Source: Tetracentron sinense (Eukaryota > Streptophyta > Magnoliopsida > Trochodendrales > Trochodendraceae). Taken from it: a stretch of 64,000 nucleotides of DNA. Each line of letters begins with the position of its first letter. Within the stretch, counting starts at the first letter, position 1. Positions 23,045-35,210 of this stretch are shown here, piece after piece. The notes beneath the pieces were generated by a model, which saw nothing but the letters and a program-made list of their open reading frames with translations, had not been told where the DNA came from and made no database searches. Location of the stretch: contig CM026566.1 in assembly GCA_015143295.1 (NCBI GenBank), positions 7,675,072 to 7,739,071 of the forward strand, given 5' to 3'. The translations under genes and the position numbers were made by a program.

Positions 23045-23143
23045 CAGACGTCGACGTCTGCAACCAGACGTCAATGTTTGTGCACAAACAGAAGCAAAAA
23101 ACATCTCAAACGTCGACGTTTGAGACCCAGATGTCAACGCCTA
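23045..23143. promoter_or_regulatory. Palindrome array CAGACGTCGACGTCTG, four copies
   Basis: Dyad centres fall at about 23052.5, 23072.5, 23114.5 and 23135.5, that is, steps of 20, 42 and 21 bp. The first is a perfect 16-bp palindrome and the third a perfect 18-bp palindrome (TCAAACGTCGACGTTTGA). The other two are degenerate. The TATA box follows at 23226. Confidence 0.75.
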
Positions 23144-23889
23144 GCCCAATCATTGACATGGACTTGACTGGATGCTAAAAATGGATTTTTTTAGGGGTTT
23201 AAGCTTGATTTTTCAACCCTAACTCTATAAATACCCAATTTCGTGGGATTAAAGGTTCTAACACTTTGATAAACATATTTTGAGAGAAAAAGGGAGAGAA
23301 CCTAGGGTTTCAAAGAGGGTTTTCTTGTGAAATCAAGGAGGGGCTCAAATTCTCACTTCCCAAGCTTCCACAAGCTTGGATCTTCATCCTCGAGCGTGGA
23401 TCTCCATTTTTAAGCTCAAGCTCGTGTCAAATCATCCTTCCAAGCTAAGATTTAGTCTTTGCAAGGTAAGTACACCCTTCTAGTTAACCTAGAGATAACC
23501 TAGATCTCAAACCTAGGTTTTCAAGTATTTGATGTTGAAATTTCTCATATGTGTTTCTAAATTCCTAATCTACCAAGATTTCCCAAAATTTTATGAACTA
23601 TGAAGTATGATATGGATGTAATAGGCTAAGTAACCATGATCTATGCAATGTATGTCAATTTTATGATACCTATTGTCATGATCTCTAAGTCTTAAGTTTT
23701 GCCATGAATACAAAGATGCTTTTAAGCTTTCCCATGACTATATAAATGTTTCAAATGTCATATGTGATTTCCTTAAAGTATTCCATGCTACTATGATGTT
23801 CACTAAGCACTATGCACAAATATGTATGCATGACCAAGTTCTCTAAGTATAAGTATATGAAAAACAACCAAGGAACAAGACAAGTAATT

Positions 23890-24340
23890 CATGAAACAAA
23901 TGATAAAGTTGAACTTTAGGTCAGTCAAGGATATGGCATATCCAAGGATATGGCATATTCAAGGATATGTCATATCTGGCTTCAAGAAAACAAGACAATC
24001 AAGAATGATAAATCCAAACTTTGGGTCGGTCTTGGATAGGGCATATCCAAGGATATGTCAAATCTGGCTTCAAGAAAACAAGACAAGCAAGAATGATGAT
24101 GCCGAACCTTGGGTAGGTTAAGGATGTTGGTGTGCTTTTTCTATTTCGTTGAAGAGTATTTACATACTCAACTCACAAGTTGTTTTCAAGAATATTTCGA
24201 TGAAGGGTATTTACATACTCAACTCACAAGTCGCTACAAGGGCGCTAATATCTGGCTCACAAGACAAACATGACAAGAGAAATGTGATTCAAACAAGAAC
24301 AAGACAAGACAAGCATGATTCTCACAAGACAAGAAAAAGA
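23890..24340 (+). repeat. Tandem repeats inside the gypsy LTR
   Basis: Units built on GGATATG(G/T)CATAT and GGCTTCAAGAAAACAAGACAA recur two to three times between 23899 and 24100. Then come two units with GAAG(A/G)GTATTTACATACTCAACTC (24150-24235) and CAAGACAAG-rich sequence. Same position in the LTR as the repeats at 19020-19330 but mostly different units. Confidence 0.55.
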
Positions 24341-24943
24341 TTTTAAGCATGATAAGCAAGTTTTGAAAATACGAAAAGATAATTTTAAGTACAAGCTATG
24401 AATTTTGTGCACATGATTTACAGGAGATTTTGCACTTGGGTTTTCATGCATGCTCATGAATGCATTGTTTAAATTTCCTGTATGTTGTTATTTATATTAT
24501 ATCACTGTTAGCTAGTAGCTTGTACTCGTTGAGTGTTTCAATACTCAGTCGTACATTTTGATCTTGGCAGGTACACACTTTTTTAATTATGCTCTTAGTC
24601 CTTGGGTCGATGACGACTATGGTGAGGAGGAGCCATATGTAGAGCCAGCAAGAGTACCTCAAATGGAGGCTAGAGACTTAGATAGTTGGCCTTATCAGGA
24701 TGACTACTGAGAGAGAGAGATTTTTGTATTTTGGTATTTTGATAGGTGGGCATGTCCACCTTTACTTTGGTTATGTTTTGTATATGAACTTGGAATACTT
24801 TTAATGTATAGAAAAGAAAATTTTTGTTCACACTTCCACTATGATTTTACCTTGTATATTTTACAGGATGGTTTGCCAGGTTAGTATAGTCGCGTCTAAA
24901 GTTTCTCCTAACTCATAGGGGGGATTTTGGGGCGTTACAGAGT

Positions 24944-24955
24944 TTGTATCAAAGC
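24944..24955 (+). other. Primer binding site, initiator methionine tRNA type
   Basis: TTGTATCAAAGC matches the canonical TGGTATCAGAGC at ten of twelve positions and starts four bases after the LTR end. It is the site where the host tRNA primes minus-strand synthesis. The two mismatches (G to T and G to A) fit decay. Confidence 0.75.
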
Positions 24956-25377
24956 CTAGGCATTAGATTTCCTTAGGGTCACTTAGAAATTGATCATGAT
25001 TAAAACAAGGCATTAGGTTTAAGAAAAGAGTCGTATTCCAAGTATAGACTAATTAATTAGTCTTAGTCCATGACCGGTTGGAACCCAACCGAATTTAGTA
25101 TCCTACGCTAGAAACATAAATTGTATGCTTACACAATTGCAATGTATACCTCGATATATTACTATTCGATGCCTTATAAATATTGAATGATCTTGAAGTT
25201 ATGATCGAAATAAAGTTGGTTTCCAAGTTAGACTCATGGTTGCTATTGTTCTCAGGACTAAGTCATAAGACGTGGCATACGGGGTCGCAGACACCATACG
25301 AGGAGCAATGGATCACCTCCTCTAACCGAGGATGCACCGCCTGACATGGCTCAGGCTTTTGCTTTGATCGTTGAGAC
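24956..25377 (+). pseudogene. Gypsy leader and start of gag, interrupted
   Basis: About 300 bases of leader precede a region from about 25263 that reads like a gypsy gag N-terminus, with a PPLTEDAPPDMAQAFALI segment and then Val-Glu-Thr. The frame stops being gag at 25378, where a solo LTR starts, and the matching continuation is at 36792 after an 11.4-kb insertion. The GAGAC at 25373-25377 is repeated at 36792-36796. Gag would form the virus-like particle. I could not settle the true start codon. Confidence 0.65.
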
Positions 25378-25622
25378 TGTAGCATCCTGGAACTTTTCGT
25401 ACCAATGAATAGCATTCTCATAGCCAATTGGATTTTCACGTAGTTCAATTAATAAATGAGGAAGAATTGGAAGATTCTAAAACACCAGAAATGCTCCTCT
25501 TCGAATGACGAGTCCAACGCAAGTTGAATCGTCAAAATTTGACAAACGAGTCAAAAGTTATAGCCGAAATACCAAAGTGGGAAAAATGAGAGAAAACAGC
25601 AAAATGGGCAAAACACAAGGAA

Positions 25623-25777
25623 TCGGTCGATCGAATTTGCTACCGGTCGACCGAACAGCCACCGGTCGACCGATACCCATTACCGGTTGATCGAACATCA
25701 TACTTTTCGTATGGGCTTTTATTCCAAAGAGGTCATTTTTGACCGGTCGATCGAAGGTCACCACCGGTCGACTGGTC
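25623..25777. promoter_or_regulatory. Palindrome array CGGTCGACCG, six copies
   Basis: Dyad centres lie at about 25628.5, 25648.5, 25667.5, 25688.5, 25748.5 and 25769.5, giving steps of 20, 19, 21, 60 and 21 bp. The second and third copies are perfect. Each is preceded by AC or TC in the same context. The TATA box follows at 25854. Confidence 0.75.
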
Positions 25778-27279
25778 ATGCCGAAATTTGCCCAGTTCGA
25801 TCTTTTAAGCCAAATCATTAAGGGTAAATGGGTCTTTTGACCCCACTTTTTTCTATATAAGCCCAAATTCTTGGGTGAGGGTTTCATAAACTCTCAAAGC
25901 TCATACTTGGGGATTTTTGGAGGTAGAAGAAGGGAAGAACTAGGGTTTGTGGTTGGAGGACCCATTGGAGCTTGGATTCCTCAAATCCAAGGCTCAAGCA
26001 CGCGTGGAGTTCCTTCTCCAAGCTCGGTAGCGTCTTCCACGACATTTCTCAAGGGTTTTCTTCCCTTTTTCAAGGTCAGTACCCTATGCTACCCTTCTAG
26101 TTCATCTTCTTCTCCTTTTCTTTATTTTTGTGGTTTTTCCCCAAATTTCAAGCATGAGAATGTGATGGAATGGATGGATGGAGAATGTGATGGGTGATGG
26201 ATGCCATATGGATGTTGTAATGAATGAAATGGGAAGGGTATTTCACCAATAATGAACACACATGGATGATGGATGGATTGGATGAAACATTGATCAAGAA
26301 AAGCATGATTTAAGGCATATGAAATTTATAGGGTTTTATGATAGTGTTACTCATTTTTTTATAATGGCATGAATATTCTTATGTGTTTAAATAATGTTAT
26401 TTCATGTATTATTATCTTCAATGTCACATTTAATTCCAAGATAAAGTATGTACACGGCTTCACGAGCACGGCATGCATGACATGGTTTATCGGGTTTGTC
26501 AAGAACAAGGGTTTTATTCTCGATTCACGAACACCATGATAAGGCCAAACGTAAGGGTTGGTAAATAGAGGTATGGCATACCCTAAGATATGTTTTGCCT
26601 CACTTTTGACAAGAACAAGAACAAGTCAAGCAGGATGTTAGTGCGCCTCCAAGTATGCATGTTACTTTATTGTATTTTCACAAAAGAGGGGGTTTACACA
26701 TCCCTTCCTTTGTCACGACCCAAAATACCCCCTAGGAGTTTGGGATACTTTAGTTTATGACCGCCATGTCATACCATCCGGTTATGACACATAAGGCGTA
26801 CATATCATCCTGCAAGAGCATACAAGGCACGCTAAGAGGGGAACCTAAAAATTTCTTAATATCTTAACTGTATTGCATACAAGGGAGACAAATCAAAGTG
26901 GACATACCCACTTAGTTCAATATACATATCTCTCCCTCTCATCACTCAAAGCAGTAATACTAGGGTCGCCTGTCAAGACCCTCATCTTCACATGATGACC
27001 CCAAGAAGGATCCTCTTCCACTAATTCCTTTTCAACCTGTAGCTCTGGGTTGCGAATGCCAAATAGACCTGCCGACATAAATGTACAGCTGAGCATGGAA
27101 TACTCAACGTATACAAACTACTAACTAACAATGCTATAAAACATTTACGTATCATATAGTGTACAGTTCATCATGTAACATGCTAAATCAGAGTGTGGAA
27201 ACCTAAATGAATTAATAATTGTATACATTGAATCTTGACGTATCTCGATATCTTATGAGTTCCTTATAGTTCTTAGAGT

Positions 27280-27990
27280 ACTTACGCATTCTTAGAGTTC
27301 TTGTGAGTTCTTAGAGTACTTATGCATTCTTAGAGTTCTTGTGAGTTCTTAGAGTACTTATGCATTCTTAGAGTTCTTGTGAGTTCTTAGAGTACTTATG
27401 AGTTCTTACACTTGATTTACACATGGCTTTTCATTTGGAAACAGATGACAATGCTTATCCTGCTTGTGGTAAGAACTCACTGTCATCCTTTCAATACATA
27501 TACTTTTTACTTTGAATCAGATGATAATGCCCACCCTGCTTGTGGTGAGAGCCCACTATCATCCTTCCAATACAATTACTTTTACTTGGAATCAGAAGAT
27601 AATGCTCACCCTGCTTATGATGAGAGCCCACTATCCTCCTTCCAATACAGTTACCTTTACTTGGAATCAGAGAATAATGCTCACCCTGCTTGTGGTGAGA
27701 GCCCACTATTCTCCTTCCAATACTTGTGAACTTGTGAGCTTGTGAGCTTGTAAACTTGTAAACTTGTGAGCGTGTGAGCTTGTACACTTGTGAGCTTGTG
27801 AACCTCCTTTTAACCAAAACCTTTCTTATGAACGTTATAAAATCCTGTCCTTGGGAGAATCATCGAATCATGCGAGACTTGTGAACATCGTGCGGGACTT
27901 GTGAACATCGTGTGAGACTTGTAACCATCATGCGAGACTTGTGAACATCGTGTGAGACTTGTGATCATCATGCGAGACTTGTAAACATGG
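27280..27990 (-). repeat. Three blocks of tandem repeats inside the nested LTR
   Basis: Block one (about 27280-27410) repeats TTCTTAGAGTTCTTGTGAG with TTAGAGTACTTATG. Block two (about 27429-27723) has four units of roughly 75 bp containing GTGAGAGCCCACTAT and ATAATGC(T/C)CACCCTGCTT. Block three (27722-27990) repeats CTTGTGAGC and CATCGTG(C/T)GAGACTTGTGA. Overlapping long frames on both strands (27412-27817) come from the repeats and are not genes. Confidence 0.7.
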
Positions 27991-28912
27991 AATTCATAGA
28001 ATACTTGTATACCTCATGGTGAACTTGGAAATCATATTCATGAGAGTAAGTGTGAGCATCATAGTAATCATGGTGAGTATTTGAAAACATCGAAATAGGT
28101 CATGGGATTTCATTCATGGAGTGATCATAGCATATACATGGGCTACTTAGCCTATTTTGTAAAATCATAATTCTAAGCTTACTTCACGGTAAAACCTTTC
28201 TTTCAATATTTATGCTTAATCCAAAACTCATCATAAAAGTTTGATGATAATATACCTCATTGTGGTTAATAGGGTAAGCAAGGTTGACTCATTATGTATA
28301 GTAAAATTTCTAATTTCATTTCTTTCCTTCAATAGTATACGCATGTAAGACTACATGCCTTAGTCTCCTTAAAAACATGCATCAATGCCTACTATTTCAT
28401 TTCAATCATGCTAATAGTATATACATACAAAGTTAAAGCTTAGCTTTCTACCAATTTGCAGTAAAAAAACATGATTTACTAATACAAAGCGTGAATGAAT
28501 CATAATATAGCTAGTTAGTAGATTGTTCTACCTTTCAACAACCGGATCCCTACGGTTTCTCGCTTTGGAATACTACTTGGAGGCAAGAGAAAGTTTGAGG
28601 AAGCTTTTGAATCAATCCTAAGCTTGAGAAAGCTTGAGGAGAACAAGATTCACGCTTTAGAATGCTTGTGGAGGCAAGCTCCAAGCTTGAGAAGCAAATC
28701 CTAGTTCACCTATTTACTCCTAGCACAAACCCTAGCAAAAACTCACAATTTCCTCTCTTTCTCTATCAAAATTTCTCCCAAAAACTTGCTGAGGGTTGTA
28801 GAAACCCTAACACCCACGAGTTTGTGCTTAAATAGGCCAAGGAATTGAGGCCAATGACCCTTAGACCCTTAAAATATCCCAAAGGGTCGGTTCCAAGCCA
28901 AAATCATGCACC

Positions 28913-29071
28913 AAGGATCTATCCGTCATGAGCACGGATAGATCCTTCAAAAAAACCCTTACTGCCAAAAAAACCCATACAAAATTGGGCTTGGTCGATC
29001 GATCGGTCATGAGGATGGATAGATCCATCAGTGTATGGGATTGAAGGATCTATCCTCCCCAAACTAGATAG
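28913..29071. promoter_or_regulatory. Palindrome array GGATCTATCC/TCGATCGATCGG, degenerate
   Basis: Dyad centres fall near 28919.5, 28940.5, 29000.5, 29021.5, 29050.5 and 29070, steps of 21, 60, 21, 29 and about 20 bp. The first two sites form a larger inverted repeat with 14-bp perfect arms, 28913-28926 (AAGGATCTATCCGT) and 28934-28947, around a 7-bp loop. A clean CGATCGATCG core is at 28996-29005. Confidence 0.65.
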
Positions 29072-31064
29072 ATGAAGGCACTATTCATTCCTTCATTTTT
29101 CCCACTGTGGTATTTTGACCATAACTTTTGACTCGATGATCAAAATTTGACGATTCAACTTGCATTGGATTCTAAATTCAAAAGGGAACAACTTTCATGT
29201 TTTGTACAAAGCCTAATTATTCTATCTTCATATTCCAAAATGGTCTTAAAGGCTACTAGTCAGGAATTTCAGCACACAAATTGCCTAAAACCCACTTTTC
29301 ACCGAGCTTTGACTCAAAATCGGGAAATGTGATAAAAATGAACCTCGAAGAGGATCTTGATATCTTTCTAATGGATCAAGAATCACTCAATTCCAATTTT
29401 GGATGAGAAAACTAGAGTTCTCTCAAGTTGAGGGAATTTTTAAAAATCCCTCTTTGCGACACTTAAGGATATTGCATCCTCTTGTTTCATTTTCATCCCA
29501 ACCAACACCCTAAAACATTTTTCACACATATTTTGTCTCATTTGAAACCCCATTTCATTTTAAAACATGAAGCCATCATCCCATTAAGGTTTTTGGCCTG
29601 GAAAAATACTATTCACAGCACTATTCATAGCACTATTCACAGCCTAGGGAACTCGGTTCCGGGTTCTACACCCTTCAAGTTTCTTCATTGTATTTTTGCA
29701 AAAGAGGGGGTTTTACACTTCCCTCCCTTCAAGTTGCTTTATTCCATGTTTCACAAAAGAGGGGGTTTACACCACCCTCCCTTCAAGTTGTTCAAGGGCA
29801 CTAACATCCCAAGTGCATGAGCATGTAAATTCCAAGCAAGCAAGCATGAGCATTTTAATTTCATGGCATGACATGCATGACATGACATGACATGACACGC
29901 ATAACATGACATGGCAAGCATAACACGACAAGACAAGCAAGACAGAACACGACAAGACAAGTTTTCAAACACGAAAAGAGTATTTCAAGTCAAGTCAAGC
30001 AGACAATGATTTCAAGAGTTTTCTCAACTTTGATGTGATGCAAGCATGAAATATAAACTGTTTATCTTCCTGTTATGATATGAACTTGTAGAACCCTGGA
30101 ATCCGAGTTCACTGTGCTATGAACAGTGTTAGTGAATAGTGCTCTTGTATGGTGTGTGTAAAGGCCTAAAGCCTTCCATTTTGTTCTTGGTAGTAGGGTG
30201 AGTCGAGTGAGGGTTTTAGATGTGTGTGTTGAGTCTCAAAAAGAGAGTATAAATATACTCTAAGTGTGTAGAACCCCGGAACCGAGTTCACTATGCTATG
30301 AATAGTGTTAGTGAATAGTGTCCTTATATGGTGTGTGTAAAGGCCTAAGGCCTCTCATTTTGTTCTTGATATTATGATTAGTCAATTGAGGGTTTTAGGT
30401 ACATGGTTTGAGTCTTAAAAAGAGAGTGTAAAGATACTCTAAGTGGGTAAAATCAAGGGTACAAATACCCTAAGTGTTTCAATGGGTTGCTGGTGAATAG
30501 TGCTAGTGCATGAGGAATAGAGAGGCCGGAGCCTCTCATGCGTGTCGGTGTGAATTTGATGATCATTGAGGTGGGTTAAAGACTTATGAAAAATGATTTA
30601 TGAGTTGTGAGTAGGATGTTGGACACAAGGGGAAAGAGTGTGAAAACACTCGAGGTGTTCTAGGTGTTGAAAAGGTATGTCTTGGCATTGGCTTCAACTT
30701 TAAAGGGCTCTAGTTTAGTCACCATTGTTCAGAATCGAGTGATTACTGAATTTTTGGAAAGGTATTAGAACCCTCTTCAAGGTTCATGTTGATCACTTTC
30801 CATGATTTTAAGTCGGGGTTGAGTCAAAAGTGGGATTTCCAAAATCAGGTCGGCGGCAAATCTGGGCTGTCGCAACCCATTGCAAACCAGTCAGCTTTAG
30901 GGGAATTTTGGTCTATGAATAAAGAAGAATCAAAATTTCTTCAAAAAATGAAAATTGTTCCTCTTCGAAAGACGAATCCAACGCAAGTTGAATCGTCAAA
31001 ATCGGAGAACCGAGTCAAAAGTTATGAGCAAAATACTGAAGTGCGTTTTGCAGCACCAGTCACT

Positions 31065-31160
31065 ACCGAGAGCTCGGTCCACTACCGAGAGATCGGTCAA
31101 AAGCACCGATCGATCGGTCCACTACCAATCGATCGGTCATCTATCGGTCGTCTATCGGTC
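31065..31160. promoter_or_regulatory. Palindrome array ACCGATCGATCGGT, about six copies
   Basis: Dyad centres are at about 31071.5, 31090.5, 31111.5, 31130.5, 31141.5 and 31152.5: steps of 19, 21, 19, 11 and 11 bp, so one or two helical turns. The copy at 31105-31118 is perfect; the one at 31065 has an AGAGCT core. The last two are half-degenerate. Confidence 0.75.
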
Positions 31161-32120
31161 CTACGCGATTTCCAGAATTTTTTAAGGGGTTTTTTGGTCT
31201 TTTGGCCACTCCACCCTTATTTTTAAGGGTTGGCTCGAGCCAAGGGTGTTCATAAACACCCTTAGCCATATTTTGAGAGGGAGTGAGAGAGGAGAGAAGG
31301 GGTTTTCTCCTAGGACATCAAGTGGAGAAAGATCAAGGGTTTTGAAACCCTAGAGCATCCCAAAAGCTTGGATCTCTCAATTTACGGCTCAAGCACATGA
31401 GGAGCACGTTCTCCAAGCTCGGCAGCATCTTCCATGGTATTTTTCAAGGGTTTTCTTCCCCTTATCAAGGTTAGTACACCCTTCCTAGTTAAGCTTAGTG
31501 ATAACCTAGGTTTTCCTTTAAGCATGCTTGTGTGTGATCTTGTATATATTCCCTCTTCTTAATAATGTATAAAATGCCCTAAATGAACAAGATGGATGTA
31601 TGGGATGTGGATGGTAGAGGTGCTTGGATGCCATGTAGAAGTGATGATTATTGTGTGATGAAAAGGGTGGAAGGGCAATGTATCCATAATGCACATACAC
31701 TACATGTTTGATGAAATGCTTGATTTAAACATACAAGTTAAAGGTTAAAACAATTATTGCATATCACATATTTGATGAAATGCATGAATGAGGACTAAAT
31801 TAAGACAATGAAAATATGATTTAGGGATTTCTCCCCAATTGGGAAACTTGAATGAAATGTTATACATGTTCCTCGAAAACTCACATGCTTATTGGGATTA
31901 TAGTAATACTATATGATGTTTATCATTATATCACCATGATATCACCAATTGTTATGCATGCATGAATATGTCACCATGATTTCCACAACTTGCTACACAC
32001 AAGCACGGATATGTGAATGAACTAAGGTTTTTAAATGAGCATTAAGAAGTGAAACGAGTACAGGTAAATGTAAGGAAAGTAAGTAAGACCTCACATGCAT
32101 AAGTTTGATAAATGAAATGT

Positions 32121-32745
32121 CAAGGAGGTTGGTAGCCCCGGTTAAGGGTGCTAACCTCTGGCTCATAAGAAATATATTGTACTGTCAAGGAGGTTGGTAG
32201 CCCAGGATTATGCGGGTGCTAACCTCTGGCTCAAAAGAAAGGTATTGTATTGTCAAGGAGGTTGGTAGCCCAGGATTATGCGGGTGCTAACCTCTGGCTC
32301 ATAAGAAAGGTATTGTATTGTCAAGGAGGTTGGTAGCCCAGGATTATGCGGGTGCTAACCTCTGGCTCATAAGAAAGGTATTGTATTTTCAAGGAGGCTG
32401 GTAGCCCAGGGATGTGCGGGTGCTAGCCTCTAGCTCATAAGAAATATGTTGAACTGTCAAGGAGGTTGGTAGCCCAGGGATATGCGGGTGCTAACCTCTG
32501 GCTCATAAGAAAAGAATTGAATTGTCAAGGAGGTTGATTAACCTCTGGCTCATAAGAAAAGTAATGGAATTGTCAAGGGGGTTGGTAGCCCAGGATTGTG
32601 CGGGTGCTAACCCCTGGCTCATAAGAAAGATATGAAACTATCAAGGAGGTTGGTAGCCCAGGGATGTGCGGGTGCTAACCTCTGGCTCATAAGAAAAGTA
32701 ACGAATTGTCAAGGAGGTCGAGGAACCTCTGGCTCATAAGAAATA
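32121..32745 (+). repeat. About ten tandem repeats of roughly 69 bp with a hairpin
   Basis: Each unit has CAAGGAGGTTGGTAGCCCAG, GTGCGGGTGCTAACCTCTGG (or variants) and CTCATAAGAAA. The arms GAGGTTGGTAGC and GCTAACCTC can pair, so each transcript copy could fold as a stem-loop. Two units (near 32525 and 32710) are shortened to the hairpin base. Differences between units are few, so the array is young. Confidence 0.85.
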
Positions 32746-34002
32746 TGGAAAGGAAAACTCATAAGGACTCACATGATTCATGGACAATGGTTTGGACTTC
32801 ATGAAAATTATGATTTGGTAAATGTTTATGTATTATGTTGCTTTAAATAACTATGATGTGTACTATTCCATCACTTGTATATGTTATTTACTCGTTATTA
32901 CTATGGTTAGCTAGGAGCTTGTACCCGCTGAGTATTCCATGCTCAGCCGTACTTTTATGTCGGCAGGTACAATATATGTTGTATGCATTCTGGGTCCGTG
33001 GATCGAGGTTATCAGAGAGAGTAGGAGCTTGTTTGGAATTGTCACCAGACATTGGGGGCTTGGATATGTGGTACTATGGTGGGGTTGAGTGAGAGAGACA
33101 TGTATTTTGGGATTTACTCTTGGGGGGATTTTCATGTAGGCTTGAATTGGTAATTCAAGCATTTGTACATCTGTATTATTGTATTTTATTCAGTCGTTCG
33201 TTTATGTAAACACTTGGAATTACCTTTTTGTTAAAGAAAATTTTAGTTCACTGTTTAGCTTGCCTTGTATGCTCTTGCAGGTTGGTTGTCGTGGTAGGTA
33301 ACGAGCTCAAATATCGCCTAACTCCTAGGGGGTGTTTTGGGGCGTTACAAAGTGGGTAAAAACAAGGGTATATGAAATACCCTAAGTGCTTAAAGGGTTG
33401 TAAGTGAATAGTGCTGTGAATAGTGCAGTAAACAGTGTTTGTGAGGTCCAAGGTTCCCTAGGTTCTTATGAATGATATGAGGAGTTTATCATAGGTTTTA
33501 TGGTGTGTGAGGGTACTAAAGAACCATCTTTGATGTTTATGGGTGTGAAAATACAAAGGGGAAATGTTCTTAGTGTTAAAAGAAGAGGGATGCCTAAACA
33601 TACTCTCAACTTTGAAGAGGTCTAGAATTTTCACCGATGATTAGAATCGAGTAATTCTTAAATTTTTGGAAAGGTATTGAAACCCTCTTCGAGGTTCATG
33701 TTTTCCACTTTTTCATATTTTGAGTAAACGTTGGGTCAAATGTCAGATTTCCGTAAACTGGTCTGCCTTAAATCTGAAATCCATTTCAGACCAATCAGCT
33801 TTATGGTCACTTTAGTGTATGAATAAAGCAGAATTATGAGTTGTGTAAAACATGAAAGTTGTTTTCCTTTGAAATAAGAATCCAAAGCAAGTTGAATCAT
33901 CAAAATTGGATAACTGAGTCAAAAGTTATGGTCAAAATACTAAAGTGGGAAAACGAGGCCCAAGCAGAGTGCCATTTCGGCAACAAAGTGTGCTGGGGGG
34001 TT

Positions 34003-34020
34003 GATTTCGTCGACGAATTC
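34003..34020. promoter_or_regulatory. Single palindrome GATTTCGTCGACGAATTC
   Basis: Lies between the pre-promoter module and the TATA box at 34124, the slot that holds palindrome arrays in related LTRs. The inner twelve bases are a perfect dyad. A second site about 30 bp upstream (GCCATTTCGGCAAC) is only loosely symmetric. Confidence 0.55.
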
Positions 34021-35210
34021 AACCTGAAAAAGGGCAAAAATGCCCAGAAACAAGCTATAACTCATCACCGACCTTGGGAGATATTTTTCTAAGATATTTT
34101 TGGGTTTTTGGTAACTTTTAGACTATAAATAGAAGGGGATTTCATGGGTTTGATCTACTCAAACCCTAAGCTTGGATTTGTGAGAGATTGAAGAAGAGAA
34201 GAAGAAGAAGAAAGTTGAGAACTGTTTGGATGTTCTGAGTTCATGTTTTGCCATCAAAGGAAGAGTTCTTCTTGCCTTCTTGGTGTTCTAACACCTGGAT
34301 TTTGATTCCAAAGTGAATCATCAAGTTGGGAATTCTCGGAAGTGAGTTCGTGGTTGGTGTTTAGAAGCAAAAGTGAAACTCTGTTCTAGTTTCCAGATTT
34401 CTATAAGCTTCTCAAAGCTCGGATATTAATCCCTCAAGCTTTATAAAAGCTCTTGATTGAAGGAAATCAATCCTTCAAAAGGTAGAACAATCTACTAACA
34501 ACCTTGTTATAATTCATTCATGCTTAGTAATTAGTAAAGCATGGTTTTTTGTAGAAATGGAGGTGTATAGCTTTATTAGTAAGCTTTGTTGCATATTCTT
34601 GAGGAAAGTAAGGTTTGTAGCCTTGTATGTATATACTACTATATACTATTAACATGAATGAAATGAAATAGTTAGTATTGATGTATGTTTTTGAGAAAAC
34701 TAAGGCATATTGCCTTATATGCATATGCTATTGAAGGAATAAAACAAAATTGGGAATTTTACTATACTTGATGATTTCCTTGCTTAACCTATTGATCACA
34801 AATGGTGTATATCATCACCATGCTTTTATGATAAACTTGGTATTAAGCATGAGTATTAAAAGGAGGGTTTTACCGTAAAGTAAGCTTTAAATTATGATTT
34901 TTGCAAAATAGGCTAAGTAGCCATGTATATGCTATGATAATTCCATGAGTGAAATTACATGATCTATTCCAATGTTTTAAATACTCTCTACTATGATGCT
35001 CACAAGTACTCTATGCATATGACTAAATGTTTAAAAGCTTTCCTTGATCTCTAAGATGCTCACATGTATTCGATGACGCTCACAAGCACTCTATGCACAT
35101 GTATGACCGAGATTTCTCATAAGAATAAGAAAGTAAAAGCTCATAAGGAATTCTCATAAGATAAAGCTAATAAGTAAATGCTCATAAGTGCTCATAAGTC
35201 TCATAAGCTC

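Larger units (their letters stand above)
22436..24939 (+). mobile_element. Gypsy 5' LTR of the element that continues to about 39265
   Basis: Starts TGTAGAACCCCGGAT and ends GGGGCGTTACA, directly followed by a primer binding site. In order: pre-promoter module (about 22905-23030), palindrome array (23045-23143), TATA box TATAAATA (23226-23233), donor-like AAG|GTAAGT (intron would start 23466), repeats (about 23899-24240), stem-loop (24522-24554), acceptor-like TTTACAG|GATGG (24866/24867), terminus. The element inserted in a copia LTR. No 3' LTR was found, because the element's 3' half is gone. Confidence 0.9.
26711..29670 (-). mobile_element. Gypsy solo LTR, reverse strand, nested
   Basis: On the plus strand it runs from TGTCACGACCC to GGTTCCGGGTTCTACA, 2,960 bp. 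It interrupts the repeats of the outer LTR and is flanked by TCCTT (26706-26710) and CCCTT (29671-29675), a five-base duplication with one difference. Reverse-strand order: module (about 29190-29100), palindromes (about 29071-28913), TATA-like CTATTTAAG (about 28835), donor-like AAAG|GTAGAA (about 28530), repeats (27990-27280), stem-loop (27114-27083). Its start, donor and length resemble the LTR at 30087-36277. Confidence 0.88.
30267..33349 (+). mobile_element. Gypsy solo LTR, innermost, perfect AAGTG duplications
   Basis: Starts TGTAGAACCCCGGAACCGAG, ends GGGGCGTTACA (3,083 bp), flanked by AAGTG at 30262-30266 and 33350-33354. It is a close relative of the LTR it entered; the starts agree nearly base for base. 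In order: module (30980-31045), palindrome array (31065-31160), donor-like AAG|GTTAGT (intron would start 31470), repeats (32121-32745), stem-loop (32921-32952), acceptor-like CTCTTGCAG|GTTGG (33280/33281). A clear TATA box is not visible where expected near 31240. No internal coding sequence. Confidence 0.92.

Noticed and set aside
27412..27817. Overlapping open frames on both strands with repeated peptide blocks
   Set aside because: Generated by a tandem repeat inside a solo LTR; no start context, domain or codon signal.
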